Origin: Paractinoplanes durhamensis
Lineage (GTDB): Bacteria; Actinomycetota; Actinomycetes; Mycobacteriales; Micromonosporaceae
Direction of reading: 5' to 3'
Assembly (NCBI RefSeq): GCF_016862175.1
Contig: NZ_BOML01000056.1
Coordinates: 124,001-188,000 of the forward strand
DNA: 64,000 nt
Shown here: piece by piece, positions 54,834 to 63,947 of the stretch
Layout: each line of letters starts with the position of its first letter
Numbering within the stretch: position 1 is the stretch's first letter
Position numbers and translations under genes: made by a program
The notes under the pieces: generated by a model
The model's input: the letters and a program-made list of their open reading frames with translations, nothing else
Databases searched by the model: none
Told to the model about the DNA's origin: nothing

Positions 54834-57800
54834 ATGCAGATCCGTCTGCTCGGCCCGGTCGAGGTCGTCGGCCCGGATCAGGCGGTGCGGCCGCTGTCGG
54901 GGCTGCGCCGCAAGGCGGTGCTGGCCGTCCTCGCGCTGCGGGCGGGCGAGATCGTCAGCGCCGAACGGCTCATCGAGGCGGTCTGGGGCCCGGACGCGGC
55001 CACCGCCGTGAACACGCTGCAGAGCAACATGTCGTACCTGCGCCGGGTGCTCGGCGATCCGGCCGCGATCGTCGCCCGCGCCCCCGGCTACGTGCTCGAC
55101 CTGGGCCCGGACGGCACCGACGCCGCGGTCGCCGAGCGCCTGATCCACGCCGCCCAGCAGAGCGTCGACCCGGCGCAGCGAGCCGAGCTGCTGCGGTCGG
55201 CGCTGGCGTTGTGGCGGGGGCGGCCGCTCGTGGACGTGGCCGGTCTGCCCTGGCTGGCCGCCCAGGCCGACCGGTTGGCGGCGCTGGCCACCGACGCCCG
55301 CCGGTCGCTGATCGAGGCCCGGCTGGCCCTCGGCGAGCACGCCGGCCTGCTGCCGGAGCTGCGCCAGCTGGCCGAGGAGCATCCGTTCGACGAGAGCACC
55401 CAGGGCCAGCTGGTGCTGGCGCTCTACCGGTCCGGCCGGCAGGCCGACGCCCTGGTCGTGCTGCGGGAGGTGCGTGCGCGGCTCGCCCGTGACCTGGGCA
55501 TCGACCCCGGCCCGGCGCTGCGCGAGCTGGAGGCGGCGGTGCTGCGGCAGAGCCCCGGCCTGGCGCCGGCCGCCGGCACCACGGTGCGGACCCGGCCGGC
55601 CGGCGGCGGGTTGCTCGTCGGCCGCCGCGACGAGCTCTCCGTGCTCACCCGGATGCTCGACCCGCGCGGGGACGACGTCGCGCCGGTGGTCGCGGTCAGC
55701 GGTGACCCCGGCATCGGCAAGACGAGCCTGCTGCGCGAGTTCGCCCGGCGCGCGCAGATGTCCGGCCGGGCGGTGGCCTGGGGGCGGGCGGCCGAATACG
55801 AGCAGCACGTCCCGTTCGCCGTACTGGCCGACGCCCTGGCCGACCTCGAGATGCCGCCGGGGAACCTGCCGTTCGGCGACGCCGCGATGCTGCGCGAAGT
55901 GCTTCCGATGACGGGTACGCCCACCTCCGCGCCGCCGGTGCTCGGCGGCGAACGGTATCGGCTGCACCGCGCGGTCCGGGGCCTGCTGGAATACGCCGCC
56001 GGGCCGGGCGGGCTGCTGATCGTCCTGGACGACCTGCACTGGGCCGACCCCGGCTCGGCCGAGTTGCTCGAGCACCTGCTGCGCCATCCGCCCGCCGGTC
56101 CGGTGCTGTTCGCCGTGTCCTACCGGCCTCGGCAGTTGCCCGCCCGGCTCCGGGACAGCCTGGGCCGAGCCGTCGTCGACGGGGTGGTGCGGTCGCTCGA
56201 GCTGGGCCCGCTCGCCCGCGCCGACATCGACGGCCTGCTGCCGGAACGGCTGTCCACCTCCCGGCGGCACGAGCTCTACCAGGCCAGCGGCGGCAATCCG
56301 TTCTACCTGCAGGCGCTGGCAAGATCAGATCAACAGCATTTCTCCCCGGTACGTGCGGAAGCCGGCGACCCGCTCCCCGCGCATGTCCGCTCGGCGCTCG
56401 CCGCCGAGCTCGGCGTCCTGGCCCCGGTCGAGACGAAGGTCGCCTGGGCCGCCGCGCTCGCCCCCGAGGTGGCCGAGCCGGAGATGGTCGCCCGGACCGC
56501 CGAGCTCACCGTCCGCGAGGTGCTCGACGCCCTGGACCTGCTGGTGGCCCGGGACATCCTGCGGGTCGGCCCGGCGCACGACCGGTTCCAGTTCCGGCAT
56601 CCGCTGCTGCGCCAGGCCACCTACGAGGCCGCCGACCCCGGCTGGCGGGTCGGCGCCCACGCCCGGGCGGCCGAGACGCTCCGGCACCGCGGCGCCTCCC
56701 CGGCCGAGCAGGCCCACCACCTGGAACGCTGCGCGGCCCGCGGCGACCTGACCGCGGTGGAGGTGCTCCAGCGGGCCGGCACCGATGCCCTGAACAGCAA
56801 CCCCGGCGTGGCCGGGCACTGGTTCGCCACCGCGTTGCGGCTGCTGCCGGACACCCTGGACGCGGCCGGGACCCGGATGGAACTGCTCGTCGCGCAGGCA
56901 CAGGCGCTCGCCGTCACCGGCCGGCTCCGGGAGAGCCGGCAGAGCCTGCACGACCTGCTCCACATGATCCCGGCCGCCGCGGCCGAGCCGCGCGCCTCGC
57001 TGGTCGCCCTCTGCGCCGGGATCGAACGTCTGCTCGGCCGGCACGCCGAGGCCAACGCGCAGCTCGCGGCCGAGCTGGCGGCGCTGCCCGCGGATGAGGA
57101 ACGCGCGGCCGCGATCCTGCTGCTGGGCCTCGCGAGCGACTTCACCAGCGGGTTCTCCGGCCCGGAGCACTCGGCCACGGCCGTCGCCGCGGCCCGGCAG
57201 TCCGGCGACCGCCCGCTGCTGGCGGCCGCGCTGGCCACCGCCGTCCTCAGTGACCAGTGGACCGGCCACCCCGGCCCCGGCACGGCCGACCGGCTGACCG
57301 AGGCGGCCGCGCTGGTGGACGCGATGCCGGACGCCGAGGTGGCCCAACTGCTGCACGGGGTCGCCTGGCTGGCGACGGCGGAGCTGTGTCACGACCGGCC
57401 GCACGACGCGCAGCGGCACGCCGACCGGGCCCTGCAGGCCGCCCGGGACAGTGGGCAGAGCACCCTGGCCGGCCAGATCCACGCCCTGCGCGCCTGTGTC
57501 CACCGGGCGCTCGGCGATCTGCCGGCGGCGGCCCGCTGCCTCGAGGACGCCCGGGACGCGGCCGCGCTGATCGACACCGACGAGCTCACCTCGCTGGTGC
57601 TGGCCTATCAGTGCACGGTCACCGCGCTGCAGGGCGACCTCGACCTCGCGCTGCGGCTGGGCAAGGAGGCGGTGGCGGTGGCCGGCATCCGCCGGGACTA
57701 CTTCGCCGGCGCGGCGGCCGGTGCCCTGGCCCAGGCGCTGCTCTACGGCGGCGATCCGGACGAGTGCGCCGCCGTGCTGCTCGGCTTCGCCGGGCCGGAC

Positions 57801-58217
57801 AACTCCCAGCTCACCGGCATCGACCCGCTGAGCCGCAGCGGGTGGTACCTGATGCTCAGCGAGGCCGAGGTGGCCCGGGGCCGGTCGGCACAGGCGCTGG
57901 CGTGGGCGGACCGGGCGCGGGACGAGGCGGCGCTGATCGGCTCGTCCCGGTCGACCGGGACGGCGCAGCTCACCCGGGCGTACGCCCTGCTGCACACCGA
58001 CCCGGTGGCGGCGGCCGGATGTGCGGAGGCGGCGCTGGCGTCGCTCACCGACGCGGCCGACCCGATCGGGGCTGGCCTGGCCCATCTGGCCCTCGGGTCG
58101 GCCGACCACCTCGCCCAGGCCGATGCCCTGTTCACCCGGTGCGGCGCTCACCTGCTGGTAGCGCGTGTCCGGGCAATCACCAGCGTCGGGCCGGGTGCGT
58201 ATCGTCCTTTCGGTTGA
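54834..58217 (+). CDS. SARP/BTAD-type transcriptional regulator with AAA ATPase and TPR-like region
   Basis: 1127 residues. Residues 1-~95 are an OmpR-like DNA-binding domain, ~96-245 the bacterial transcriptional activation domain ('G-I-D-P-G-P-A-L-R-E-L-E'), together the SARP head. Residues ~262-640 form an AAA/STAND ATPase with Walker A G-D-P-G-I-G-K-T-S (290-298) and Walker B 'L-L-I-V-L-D-D-L-H-W-A-D'. The rest is helical and TPR-like. AfsR-family proteins of this size control secondary metabolism and secreted functions. Divergent from the lipase-protease group, which it may control. ATG at 54834. Confidence 0.9.
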   Translation: MQIRLLGPVEVVGPDQAVRPLSGLRRKAVLAVLALRAGEIVSAERLIEAVWGPDAATAVNTLQSNMSYLRRVLGDPAAIVARAPGYVLDLGPDGTDAAVAERLIHAAQQSVDPAQRAELLRSALALWRGRPLVDVAGLPWLAAQADRLAALATDARRSLIEARLALGEHAGLLPELRQLAEEHPFDESTQGQLVLALYRSGRQADALVVLREVRARLARDLGIDPGPALRELEAAVLRQSPGLAPAAGTTVRTRPAGGGLLVGRRDELSVLTRMLDPRGDDVAPVVAVSGDPGIGKTSLLREFARRAQMSGRAVAWGRAAEYEQHVPFAVLADALADLEMPPGNLPFGDAAMLREVLPMTGTPTSAPPVLGGERYRLHRAVRGLLEYAAGPGGLLIVLDDLHWADPGSAELLEHLLRHPPAGPVLFAVSYRPRQLPARLRDSLGRAVVDGVVRSLELGPLARADIDGLLPERLSTSRRHELYQASGGNPFYLQALARSDQQHFSPVRAEAGDPLPAHVRSALAAELGVLAPVETKVAWAAALAPEVAEPEMVARTAELTVREVLDALDLLVARDILRVGPAHDRFQFRHPLLRQATYEAADPGWRVGAHARAAETLRHRGASPAEQAHHLERCAARGDLTAVEVLQRAGTDALNSNPGVAGHWFATALRLLPDTLDAAGTRMELLVAQAQALAVTGRLRESRQSLHDLLHMIPAAAAEPRASLVALCAGIERLLGRHAEANAQLAAELAALPADEERAAAILLLGLASDFTSGFSGPEHSATAVAAARQSGDRPLLAAALATAVLSDQWTGHPGPGTADRLTEAAALVDAMPDAEVAQLLHGVAWLATAELCHDRPHDAQRHADRALQAARDSGQSTLAGQIHALRACVHRALGDLPAAARCLEDARDAAALIDTDELTSLVLAYQCTVTALQGDLDLALRLGKEAVAVAGIRRDYFAGAAAGALAQALLYGGDPDECAAVLLGFAGPDNSQLTGIDPLSRSGWYLMLSEAEVARGRSAQALAWADRARDEAALIGSSRSTGTAQLTRAYALLHTDPVAAAGCAEAALASLTDAADPIGAGLAHLALGSADHLAQADALFTRCGAHLLVARVRAITSVGPGAYRPFG

Positions 58218-58286
58218 TCACCGGTTGGCCGTTGTCGATCTAGGCTTCTGGCCTCACCGGTAACTTCTGGTCGATACGGGGTTTTC

Positions 58287-60287
58287 ATGCGCCCACTGCG
58301 CGTCGTGCTCGGGGCGGTCACGCTCGCTGGTTCCGTCCTGGTCGGCATGGCGGTGTCGGTCGGCACCGCGGCCGCCGACACCTACGGGAAGCTGCCGATC
58401 ACCTCGTTCGGTGACATGGTCGTCGACCCGGTCCACCAGCGGGTCTTCGTCAGCGACCCGACCGCCGGGAAGATCGTCGCCACCGACTACCGGGGCAAGG
58501 TCGTCGCCGAGCTGGCCGGTCTGTCCAGCGTGCAGGGCCTGGCGCTGTCCGCCGACTCGAACCGGCTCTACGCCGCGGTGCCCAAGTCGCGGGCCCTGGT
58601 CGCGGTGGCCACCGCGACGGTCACCGAGGCCACCCGTTACCCGGTGGGCGACGCGGTCTACCCGGGTGAGGTCGTGGCGGTCGGCGACCGGCTCTGGTTC
58701 GGCTACGACACGAGCGCGGACTCCGACGATTCGGGCGACTTCGGTTCGGTCGACCTGGACACCTCCGACGTGCACCTGCACGACTACGCCGCCGACCTCT
58801 CCGCCGGGTTGTACTCCGGGCCGCCCCGGCTGACCGTCAGCCCGTCGCGCCCGGGGCTGCTGGTGGCCACCGACGTGCACAGTTCGGGTTCGATCTCCGG
58901 CTTCTACGACGTGTCCACCGGCGCTGCCCGGCTGACCGGCCGCTACCGGCCGGAGAGCGGCCTGACCGCCTACGACCTGGCCTTCAGCACGGACGCCACG
59001 AAGCTGATCCGGGTCGACTACCGGCACCGGGAGAACGTCGACGTCGACAAGCTCACCGCCACCGAGTCCTACCCCGGGACGACGTTCAACTACGCGATGG
59101 CGGCCGCGGACGACGGGCGGGTCGCGATCTCGACCGAGCGGAAGATCCAGGTGTACGCACCGGATGCGACCGCGCCCACCCAGGAGATCGCGCTGCCGAC
59201 CGTGGACGGCACCGCCCTCGCCTCCGACGCGGTCGGGGCGCACCGGCTGGCCTGGGAGCCGGGCGGGGACCGCCTGTTCGCGGTGGCCGACGGCTGGTGG
59301 CTTCTGGTCCTCAACGACTCGTCGACGACCCTCCCGACGACCAGCCCCGCGTCGAAGCCGGCCCTCAAGCTGAACCAGCCGTCGTTCAACTACGCGCGCC
59401 CGGGCACGCCGTTCACGCTGACCGGGACGGCCACCGCCCTCCCGGCCGACGTCACCCTCACCGTGACCCGGACCAGCAGCGACGTGCCGGCCGGCACGGT
59501 GATCGCGACGGTCGTGCCGGACGCCACCGGGGCATTCAGCTTCACCGACACCCTGGCCGCCGAGGGGGCGGCGACCTACACCGTCCGCTACGCCGGGACC
59601 GGCAACTGGGACTCGCTCTCGGCCGACCTGCAGATCTGGGCCTACAAGCAGTCGACGGTGCTGAGCCTGAGCGGCAACGGGACGGGCTACGCCTACGGGA
59701 CGACGGTCACCTTCACCGCGTGGCTCCGCAAGTGGGACACCGGCCGGGTCGTCGAGATCTGGGCCGACCCGGCCGGCAGCGACCAGCCGAAGCGCCTGCT
59801 CAAGAAGGGTGCGGTCGACAGTGCCGGCAAGCTCAGCGTGAGCCTGCGGCTGACCCGCAACACCACGCTGACCGCCAACTACGCCGGCGACGCCACCTAC
59901 GGCGCCGCGGTGGCGACCTCCGGGGTCTACACCCGGGTCGCGGCCAGCACCAAGATCACCAAGCACTTCAAGACCAAGAAGATCGGATCCCAGACCTACT
60001 ACGTCGTACGCACGACGAAGGATCCCTACTTCACCACCTCGATGACGCCCTACCCGGGCCGCTTCTACCGCCTGGTCGTCGAGAAGTACTCCGGTGGCAA
60101 GTGGAAGCCGTTCAAGAACGCGCTGCTCTCGCTGGACTCCAAGGGCACCTCGGTCGCCTGGATCACCGGCTACTACCCGGCCGGCCAGAAGTTCCGGGTG
60201 CGCGCCGAATACGGCGTCACCGCCAACACCGACAAGATCAACGCCAAGACGTACGGCGGGTGGAAGTACTACACCTACGCCAAGTAG
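58287..60287 (+). CDS. Large secreted beta-propeller protein with Ig-like domains
   Basis: 666 residues. Signal peptide 1-~31 ('V-S-V-G-T-A-A-A'). Residues ~35-350 look like a six- to seven-bladed propeller with repeated 'V-D-P-V-H-Q-R-V-F-V-S-D' and 'L-A-L-S-A-D-S-N-R-L-Y' strands. Residues ~360-560 are two Ig-like beta domains, and a C-terminal ~100-residue beta domain ends in 'Y-Y-T-Y-A-K'. Low-Cys, Tyr/Lys-rich at the end, which suggests surface or wall binding. Function unknown. ATG at 58287. Confidence 0.8.
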   Translation: MRPLRVVLGAVTLAGSVLVGMAVSVGTAAADTYGKLPITSFGDMVVDPVHQRVFVSDPTAGKIVATDYRGKVVAELAGLSSVQGLALSADSNRLYAAVPKSRALVAVATATVTEATRYPVGDAVYPGEVVAVGDRLWFGYDTSADSDDSGDFGSVDLDTSDVHLHDYAADLSAGLYSGPPRLTVSPSRPGLLVATDVHSSGSISGFYDVSTGAARLTGRYRPESGLTAYDLAFSTDATKLIRVDYRHRENVDVDKLTATESYPGTTFNYAMAAADDGRVAISTERKIQVYAPDATAPTQEIALPTVDGTALASDAVGAHRLAWEPGGDRLFAVADGWWLLVLNDSSTTLPTTSPASKPALKLNQPSFNYARPGTPFTLTGTATALPADVTLTVTRTSSDVPAGTVIATVVPDATGAFSFTDTLAAEGAATYTVRYAGTGNWDSLSADLQIWAYKQSTVLSLSGNGTGYAYGTTVTFTAWLRKWDTGRVVEIWADPAGSDQPKRLLKKGAVDSAGKLSVSLRLTRNTTLTANYAGDATYGAAVATSGVYTRVAASTKITKHFKTKKIGSQTYYVVRTTKDPYFTTSMTPYPGRFYRLVVEKYSGGKWKPFKNALLSLDSKGTSVAWITGYYPAGQKFRVRAEYGVTANTDKINAKTYGGWKYYTYAK

Positions 60288-60294
60288 GGCGGAT

Positions 60295-60497
60295 CTACCG
60301 GCGCCAGGTGCGGGTGGACGTCACGGCGACGTTGCCCGCCCTGTCGTACGTACGCAATATTTCTTGGTGTTGATCTTGAATTGGTAGGCGGCCTTCAGGT
60401 CGGTGGCGTCGTCGACCGTGATCGGGTATTCCAGGATGCTCTCGTTTCCGAGAAGGTCCCAGGAGCGCAGCTCCACCACCGTCGACCGCTGACTCGG
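60295..60497 (-). pseudogene. Remnant of a secreted Ig-like-domain gene
   Basis: Minus-strand reading gives 'V-V-E-L-R-S-W-D-L-L-G-N-E-S-I-L-E-Y-P' and 'K-A-A-Y-Q-F-K-I-N-T-K-K-Y'. After a frameshift near 60350 it continues 'R-T-Y-D-R-A-G-N-V-A-V-T-S-T-R-T-W-R-R' and a stop. This is the final strand set of an Ig-like domain ('D-R-A-G-N-V-A'). No start or 5' part is present, so it is a gene scrap beside the secreted propeller gene. Confidence 0.5.
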
Positions 60498-60508
60498 GCC
60501 GAAGTGGG

Positions 60509-60542
60509 GCAGGCCGTGCCCTCGGCGAAGGGCACGGCCTGC
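60509..60542. terminator. Terminator of the ABC transporter operon
   Basis: A perfect 13-bp stem GCAGGCCGTGCCC/GGGCACGGCCTGC with an 8-nt loop, 14 bp past the ABC permease stop on the minus strand. Beside it GGGTTACTTC is repeated twice in tandem. Confidence 0.8.
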
Positions 60543-60555
60543 GGGTTACTTCGGG

Positions 60556-61347
60556 TTACTTCGGGTCGCTGTTGAACTTCGACGTCGACCAGAAGTAGCC
60601 GAGCACCGCGAGGGCCACACACCAGGCGACCGCCAGCCAGCCGTTGTAGCCGATCTCGCTGCCGAGCAGCAGCCCCCGCAGGGTCTCGATGGCCGGCGTG
60701 AACGGCTGGTACTTCGCGATCGGCTGGAACCAGCCGGGCATCGAGTGGATCGGGACGAACGCGCTGGAGAACAGCGGCAGCAGGATCAGCGGCATCGCGT
60801 TGTTGCCGGCCGCCTCGGCGTTCGGGCTGATCAGGCCCATGCCCACCGCGATCCAGGTCAGCGCCAGGGCGAAGAGCACCAGCAGCCCGAACGCCGCCAG
60901 CCAGTCCAGGGCGGTGGCGTCGGTGGAGCGGAAGCCGATCGCCACCGCGACCGCGCCGACCAGGACCACGCTCAGCACCGACTGCAAGACGCTGCCGATC
61001 ACGTGCCCGACCAGCACCGAACCGCGGTGGATCGCCATCGTCCGGAAGCGGGCGATGATGCCCTCGGTCATGTCGTTGGAGACCGAGACCGCGGTGCCGA
61101 TCACCGTGCTGCCGATGGTCATCAGCAGCAGGCCGGGGACCAGATAGGCGATGTATCTGGCTCGGTCGGGGCCGCCGCCCCCGATGCCGGCGCTCAGCGT
61201 GCCGCCGAATATGTAGACGAACAGCAACAGCAGCATGATCGGCGTGAGCAGCAGGTTCAGCGTGAGGGACGGATAGCGGCGCGCGTGCAGCAGGTTGCGG
61301 CGCAGCATGGTGGACGAATCGCGGACGGCGAGGGAAAGGGTGCTCAT
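60556..61347 (-). CDS. ABC-2 type transporter permease (DrrB-like)
   Basis: 263 residues with six membrane helices and the ABC-2 features 'L-L-L-T-P-I-M-L-L-L-L-F-V-Y' in helix 1 and 'N-A-M-P-L-I-L-L-P-L-F' before helix 5. It partners the ATPase gene (ATGA overlap) to export a drug-like or lipid substrate, as daunorubicin-type DrrAB pumps do. Last gene of the operon before the terminator at 60509-60542. Confidence 0.88.
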   Translation of the reverse strand: MSTLSLAVRDSSTMLRRNLLHARRYPSLTLNLLLTPIMLLLLFVYIFGGTLSAGIGGGGPDRARYIAYLVPGLLLMTIGSTVIGTAVSVSNDMTEGIIARFRTMAIHRGSVLVGHVIGSVLQSVLSVVLVGAVAVAIGFRSTDATALDWLAAFGLLVLFALALTWIAVGMGLISPNAEAAGNNAMPLILLPLFSSAFVPIHSMPGWFQPIAKYQPFTPAIETLRGLLLGSEIGYNGWLAVAWCVALAVLGYFWSTSKFNSDPK

Positions 61348-62297
61348 CGGAGGGCCTCCTCGGCCTGGTCAGGGGTAGCGGTCAGGGCGAAGAACACGTC
61401 GTCGAGGTCGGGGGTGTGCACGGTCAGGCTGTCGGCGTGCACGTCGGCGGCGTCCAGCCGGTCGAGGATCGCGCGCAGGTCACCCTGGGTGCCGTCGCTC
61501 GGGATCTGCAGCGACAACGCCTGGTCGTCGCGGACGTTCTCGGGCAGCGCGACGGCGGCACGCTCGTACGCGGAGGGGTCTTCGAAGCGCAACCGGACGT
61601 GCCCGCCGGGGATGAGTCGCTTCAGCTCCTCGGCCGTGCCCTCGGCGGCGATCCGGCCGTCGTGCAGCACCGCGATGCGGTCGGCGAGCTGGTCGGCCTC
61701 CTCCAGGTACTGCGTGGTGAGGAGGACGGTGACGCCGTCGGCGACCAGCGTGCGGATGATCTGCCACATGTTGTGCCGGCTGCGCGGGTCGAGGCCGGTG
61801 GTCGGCTCGTCGAGGAAGATGATCCGCGGGCTGCCGACCAGGGTCATCGCCAGGTCGAGGCGGCGCTTCATGCCGCCGGAGTAGGTGGAGGCCGGCTTCT
61901 TCGCCGCCTCGGTGAGGTCGAAGCGCTCCAGCAACTCGGCGGCGATCCGGCGGCCGTCGGCCTTGGACAGGTGGTGCAGGTCGGCCATCAGCAGCATGTT
62001 CTCCTCGCCGGTGATCAGGCCGTCGACCGCCGAGAACTGGCCGGTGACGCCGATCGCGGCGCGGACCGCCTGCGGGTCGGCGGCCAGGTCATGGCCGCCG
62101 ATCCGGATGGCGCCCGTGCCGGCGCCGGCCGAGATCAGGGTGGAGAGGATCTTCACCGCGGTGGTCTTGCCGGCGCCGTTCGGACCGAGAAGAGCGAAAA
62201 TCGTTCCTTCGGGTACGGCCAGGTCGATGCCGTCGAGCACCATCTTTTCGCCGTACGCCTTGTGCAGTGCGGTCGCTGCGATCGCGAGATCAGTCAT
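61344..62297 (-). CDS. ABC transporter ATPase (DrrA-like)
   Basis: 317 residues. Walker A 'G-P-N-G-A-G-K-T-T', Q-loop region, signature 'Y-S-G-G-M-K-R-R-L-D', Walker B 'R-I-I-F-L-D-E-P-T-T-G-L-D', and H-loop 'L-L-T-T-Q-Y-L-E-E' (Gln in place of the usual His region ahead of Tyr, as in DrrA). The C-terminal ~90 residues are the DrrA-type regulatory extension. Overlaps the permease by 4 nt and follows DUF4097 by 12 bp. Confidence 0.92.
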   Translation of the reverse strand: MTDLAIAATALHKAYGEKMVLDGIDLAVPEGTIFALLGPNGAGKTTAVKILSTLISAGAGTGAIRIGGHDLAADPQAVRAAIGVTGQFSAVDGLITGEENMLLMADLHHLSKADGRRIAAELLERFDLTEAAKKPASTYSGGMKRRLDLAMTLVGSPRIIFLDEPTTGLDPRSRHNMWQIIRTLVADGVTVLLTTQYLEEADQLADRIAVLHDGRIAAEGTAEELKRLIPGGHVRLRFEDPSAYERAAVALPENVRDDQALSLQIPSDGTQGDLRAILDRLDAADVHADSLTVHTPDLDDVFFALTATPDQAEEALR

Positions 62298-62309
62298 GGC
62301 TGCTGCTCC

Positions 62310-62999
62310 TCAGAGGCTGCGGGCGACGATGTCGCCGTAGGCGGTGGTGGCGTGGATGTCGAGCTCGGCGGTGGCGCCCTCGGTGTTCTTCAGCGAGTTG
62401 TCGATCCGGCCGAGCGTGGTGCCGGCGTCGAGCGATGCGGAAACCCCGGTGGCCGCGCCGATCGACACGTCGCCGGCCTGGGTCTTCAGGACGACCGAGC
62501 CGCGGACGGCCTCGGCGATCCGGATGTCGCCCTTGCCGGTGCTGATCTCGCCCGGCCCGGTGAGCCGGCCGACCGTGACGTCACCGGCGGCGGTGGTGAG
62601 CCGGACGCTTGCCGCCTCGTCGACCTTGATCGCGCCGTACGACCCGTCGAAGACGACGTCGCCGAACCGGCCGACGGCCCGGAAGTCGCCGCTGGCCGCC
62701 TTGGCCTCGACCCGCGACCCGGCGGGCAGCTGGACGGTGACCTCGATCGACCCGGTGGCGCCGAGGAGCAGGTTCTTCGCGGTGGCCTCGATGCGCAGGA
62801 CGCCGTCGGCGAACGCGACAGTGGTCTCCGCCGCGACCTTGACGTCGCGGCTCTTGCTGGAGTCGGCCGGCCGAACCTCGACGGTGGTGTCGGTGCGGTC
62901 GGCGGCGATGAACTGGACGAGCCCGGCCGGGATGTCGAGGACGACGGCGATCGGGGCGGCGGTGGCGAACGTCTGCGCGGTGTTGCTCTCGTTTTCCAT
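62310..62999 (-). CDS. DUF4097 beta-helix-type protein
   Basis: 229 residues, no signal peptide. The middle is a run of short beta repeats ('V-R-L-T-T-A-A-G-D-V-T-V-G-R-L', 'I-S-T-G-K-G-D-I-R-I-A'), the left-handed beta-solenoid pattern of DUF4097 'adhesin-like' proteins, which are often encoded with PspC or ABC genes. First gene of the transporter operon, so it may sense or assemble with the exporter. ATG at 62999. Confidence 0.8.
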   Translation of the reverse strand: MENESNTAQTFATAAPIAVVLDIPAGLVQFIAADRTDTTVEVRPADSSKSRDVKVAAETTVAFADGVLRIEATAKNLLLGATGSIEVTVQLPAGSRVEAKAASGDFRAVGRFGDVVFDGSYGAIKVDEAASVRLTTAAGDVTVGRLTGPGEISTGKGDIRIAEAVRGSVVLKTQAGDVSIGAATGVSASLDAGTTLGRIDNSLKNTEGATAELDIHATTAYGDIVARSL

Positions 63000-63011
63000 A
63001 TGCGAAACGCT

Positions 63012-63136
63012 ACGTTGCGTTCACGTATCGAGCAACATATTTGTTGCGTTGGAATCCTTTGTCTGCAGCTCAAAGTCGGTATTTCGTTGCAACGGCTGTG
63101 TTTTTAACGCAACGATCCACTGTGCTTGCGTTGCAA
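63012..63136. promoter_or_regulatory. Operator-rich divergent promoter region with GTTGC/GCAAC repeats
   Basis: Between DUF4097 and the divergent regulator. It contains GCAACA-TATT-TGTTGC (63032-63047), the perfect palindrome CGTTGCAACG (63085-63094), AACGCAACG (63106-63114) and GCGTTGCAA (63128-63136), plus ACGTTGCGTT near 63012. The repeated unit is GTTGC/GCAAC. A related GGTTGCAACG sits at ~63958 by the last start codon. This suggests several binding sites for one regulator. Confidence 0.6.
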
Positions 63137-63183
63137 TGGCTGGAAATTGAACGCTATGCTGGCGGCAACGGAAGGGGATCGCG

Positions 63184-63903
63184 ATGCCCGGAGGCAGGCT
63201 CACTCAGCAGGAGCGCCAGCAGATCACGCTGGGGCTGGGCGACGGGTTGGCGTATGCGGAGATCGCCCGCCGTCTCGACCGTCCGACCTCGACGATCACG
63301 CGCGAGGTGATGCGTAACGGCGGCCCCGCCGCCTACCGCGCCGACCTCGCCCATCGGGCCACCGAGCAGCGCACCCACCGGCGCCGGCAGACCGTGCCGC
63401 GAGGGCCGCAGACCCCGCCGGCGACCATCAGCGGGCGCGACGCCGACGCCGTCCGGGCGTATGAGGAAACGTTCACCACCCTGCTCATGCAGCAGGGCCT
63501 GCCCAAGATGATGTCCCGGGTGCTGACCTGCCTCTACACCTCGGAGGTGGGCAGTCTCAGCGCGTCCGAGCTGGTCCAGCGGCTCGAGGTCAGCCCGGCA
63601 TCCATCTCCAAGGCGATCGCGTTCCTGGAAAGCCAGGGCCTCATCCGCCGGGAGCGCGACGAGCGCCGCCGCGAGCGCTACCTGGTCGACGACGACGTTT
63701 GGTATCAGGGCACGATCGCCAGCGCCCAGGCCAACATCCGGCTCGCCGAGATCGCCCGCCAGGGCGTGGGCATCCTCGGCGCCGACACCCCGGCCGCGAT
63801 CCGGCTGGAGAGCATCGCCCGCTTCGTCGAGTTCATCGGCGAGAGCATCACCCGCGCCGCCGAACAGGCCCGCGAGGTCCTCTACACGAAGCCGGCCGGC
63901 TAG
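63184..63903 (+). CDS. Two-headed regulator: IS30-type HTH plus GbsR/MarR winged helix
   Basis: 239 residues. Residues ~6-48 are an HTH_38-type helix-turn-helix as in IS30 transposases ('L-T-Q-Q-E-R-Q-Q-I...Y-A-E-I-A-R-R-L-D-R-P-T-S-T-I-T-R-E-V'). Residues ~85-235 are a GbsR/MarR-type winged helix ('L-S-A-S-E-L-V-Q-R-L-E-V-S-P-A-S-I-S-K-A-I-A-F-L-E') with a long dimerisation helix. It is divergent from the DUF4097-ABC operon, so it is the likely local repressor acting on the GTTGC repeats. ATG with GAAGGGG upstream. Confidence 0.82.
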   Translation: MPGGRLTQQERQQITLGLGDGLAYAEIARRLDRPTSTITREVMRNGGPAAYRADLAHRATEQRTHRRRQTVPRGPQTPPATISGRDADAVRAYEETFTTLLMQQGLPKMMSRVLTCLYTSEVGSLSASELVQRLEVSPASISKAIAFLESQGLIRRERDERRRERYLVDDDVWYQGTIASAQANIRLAEIARQGVGILGADTPAAIRLESIARFVEFIGESITRAAEQAREVLYTKPAG

Positions 63904-63947
63904 ACCTTCTGTTGACAAGCCGTGGTCTATTGATCGAGCTGTTGATC

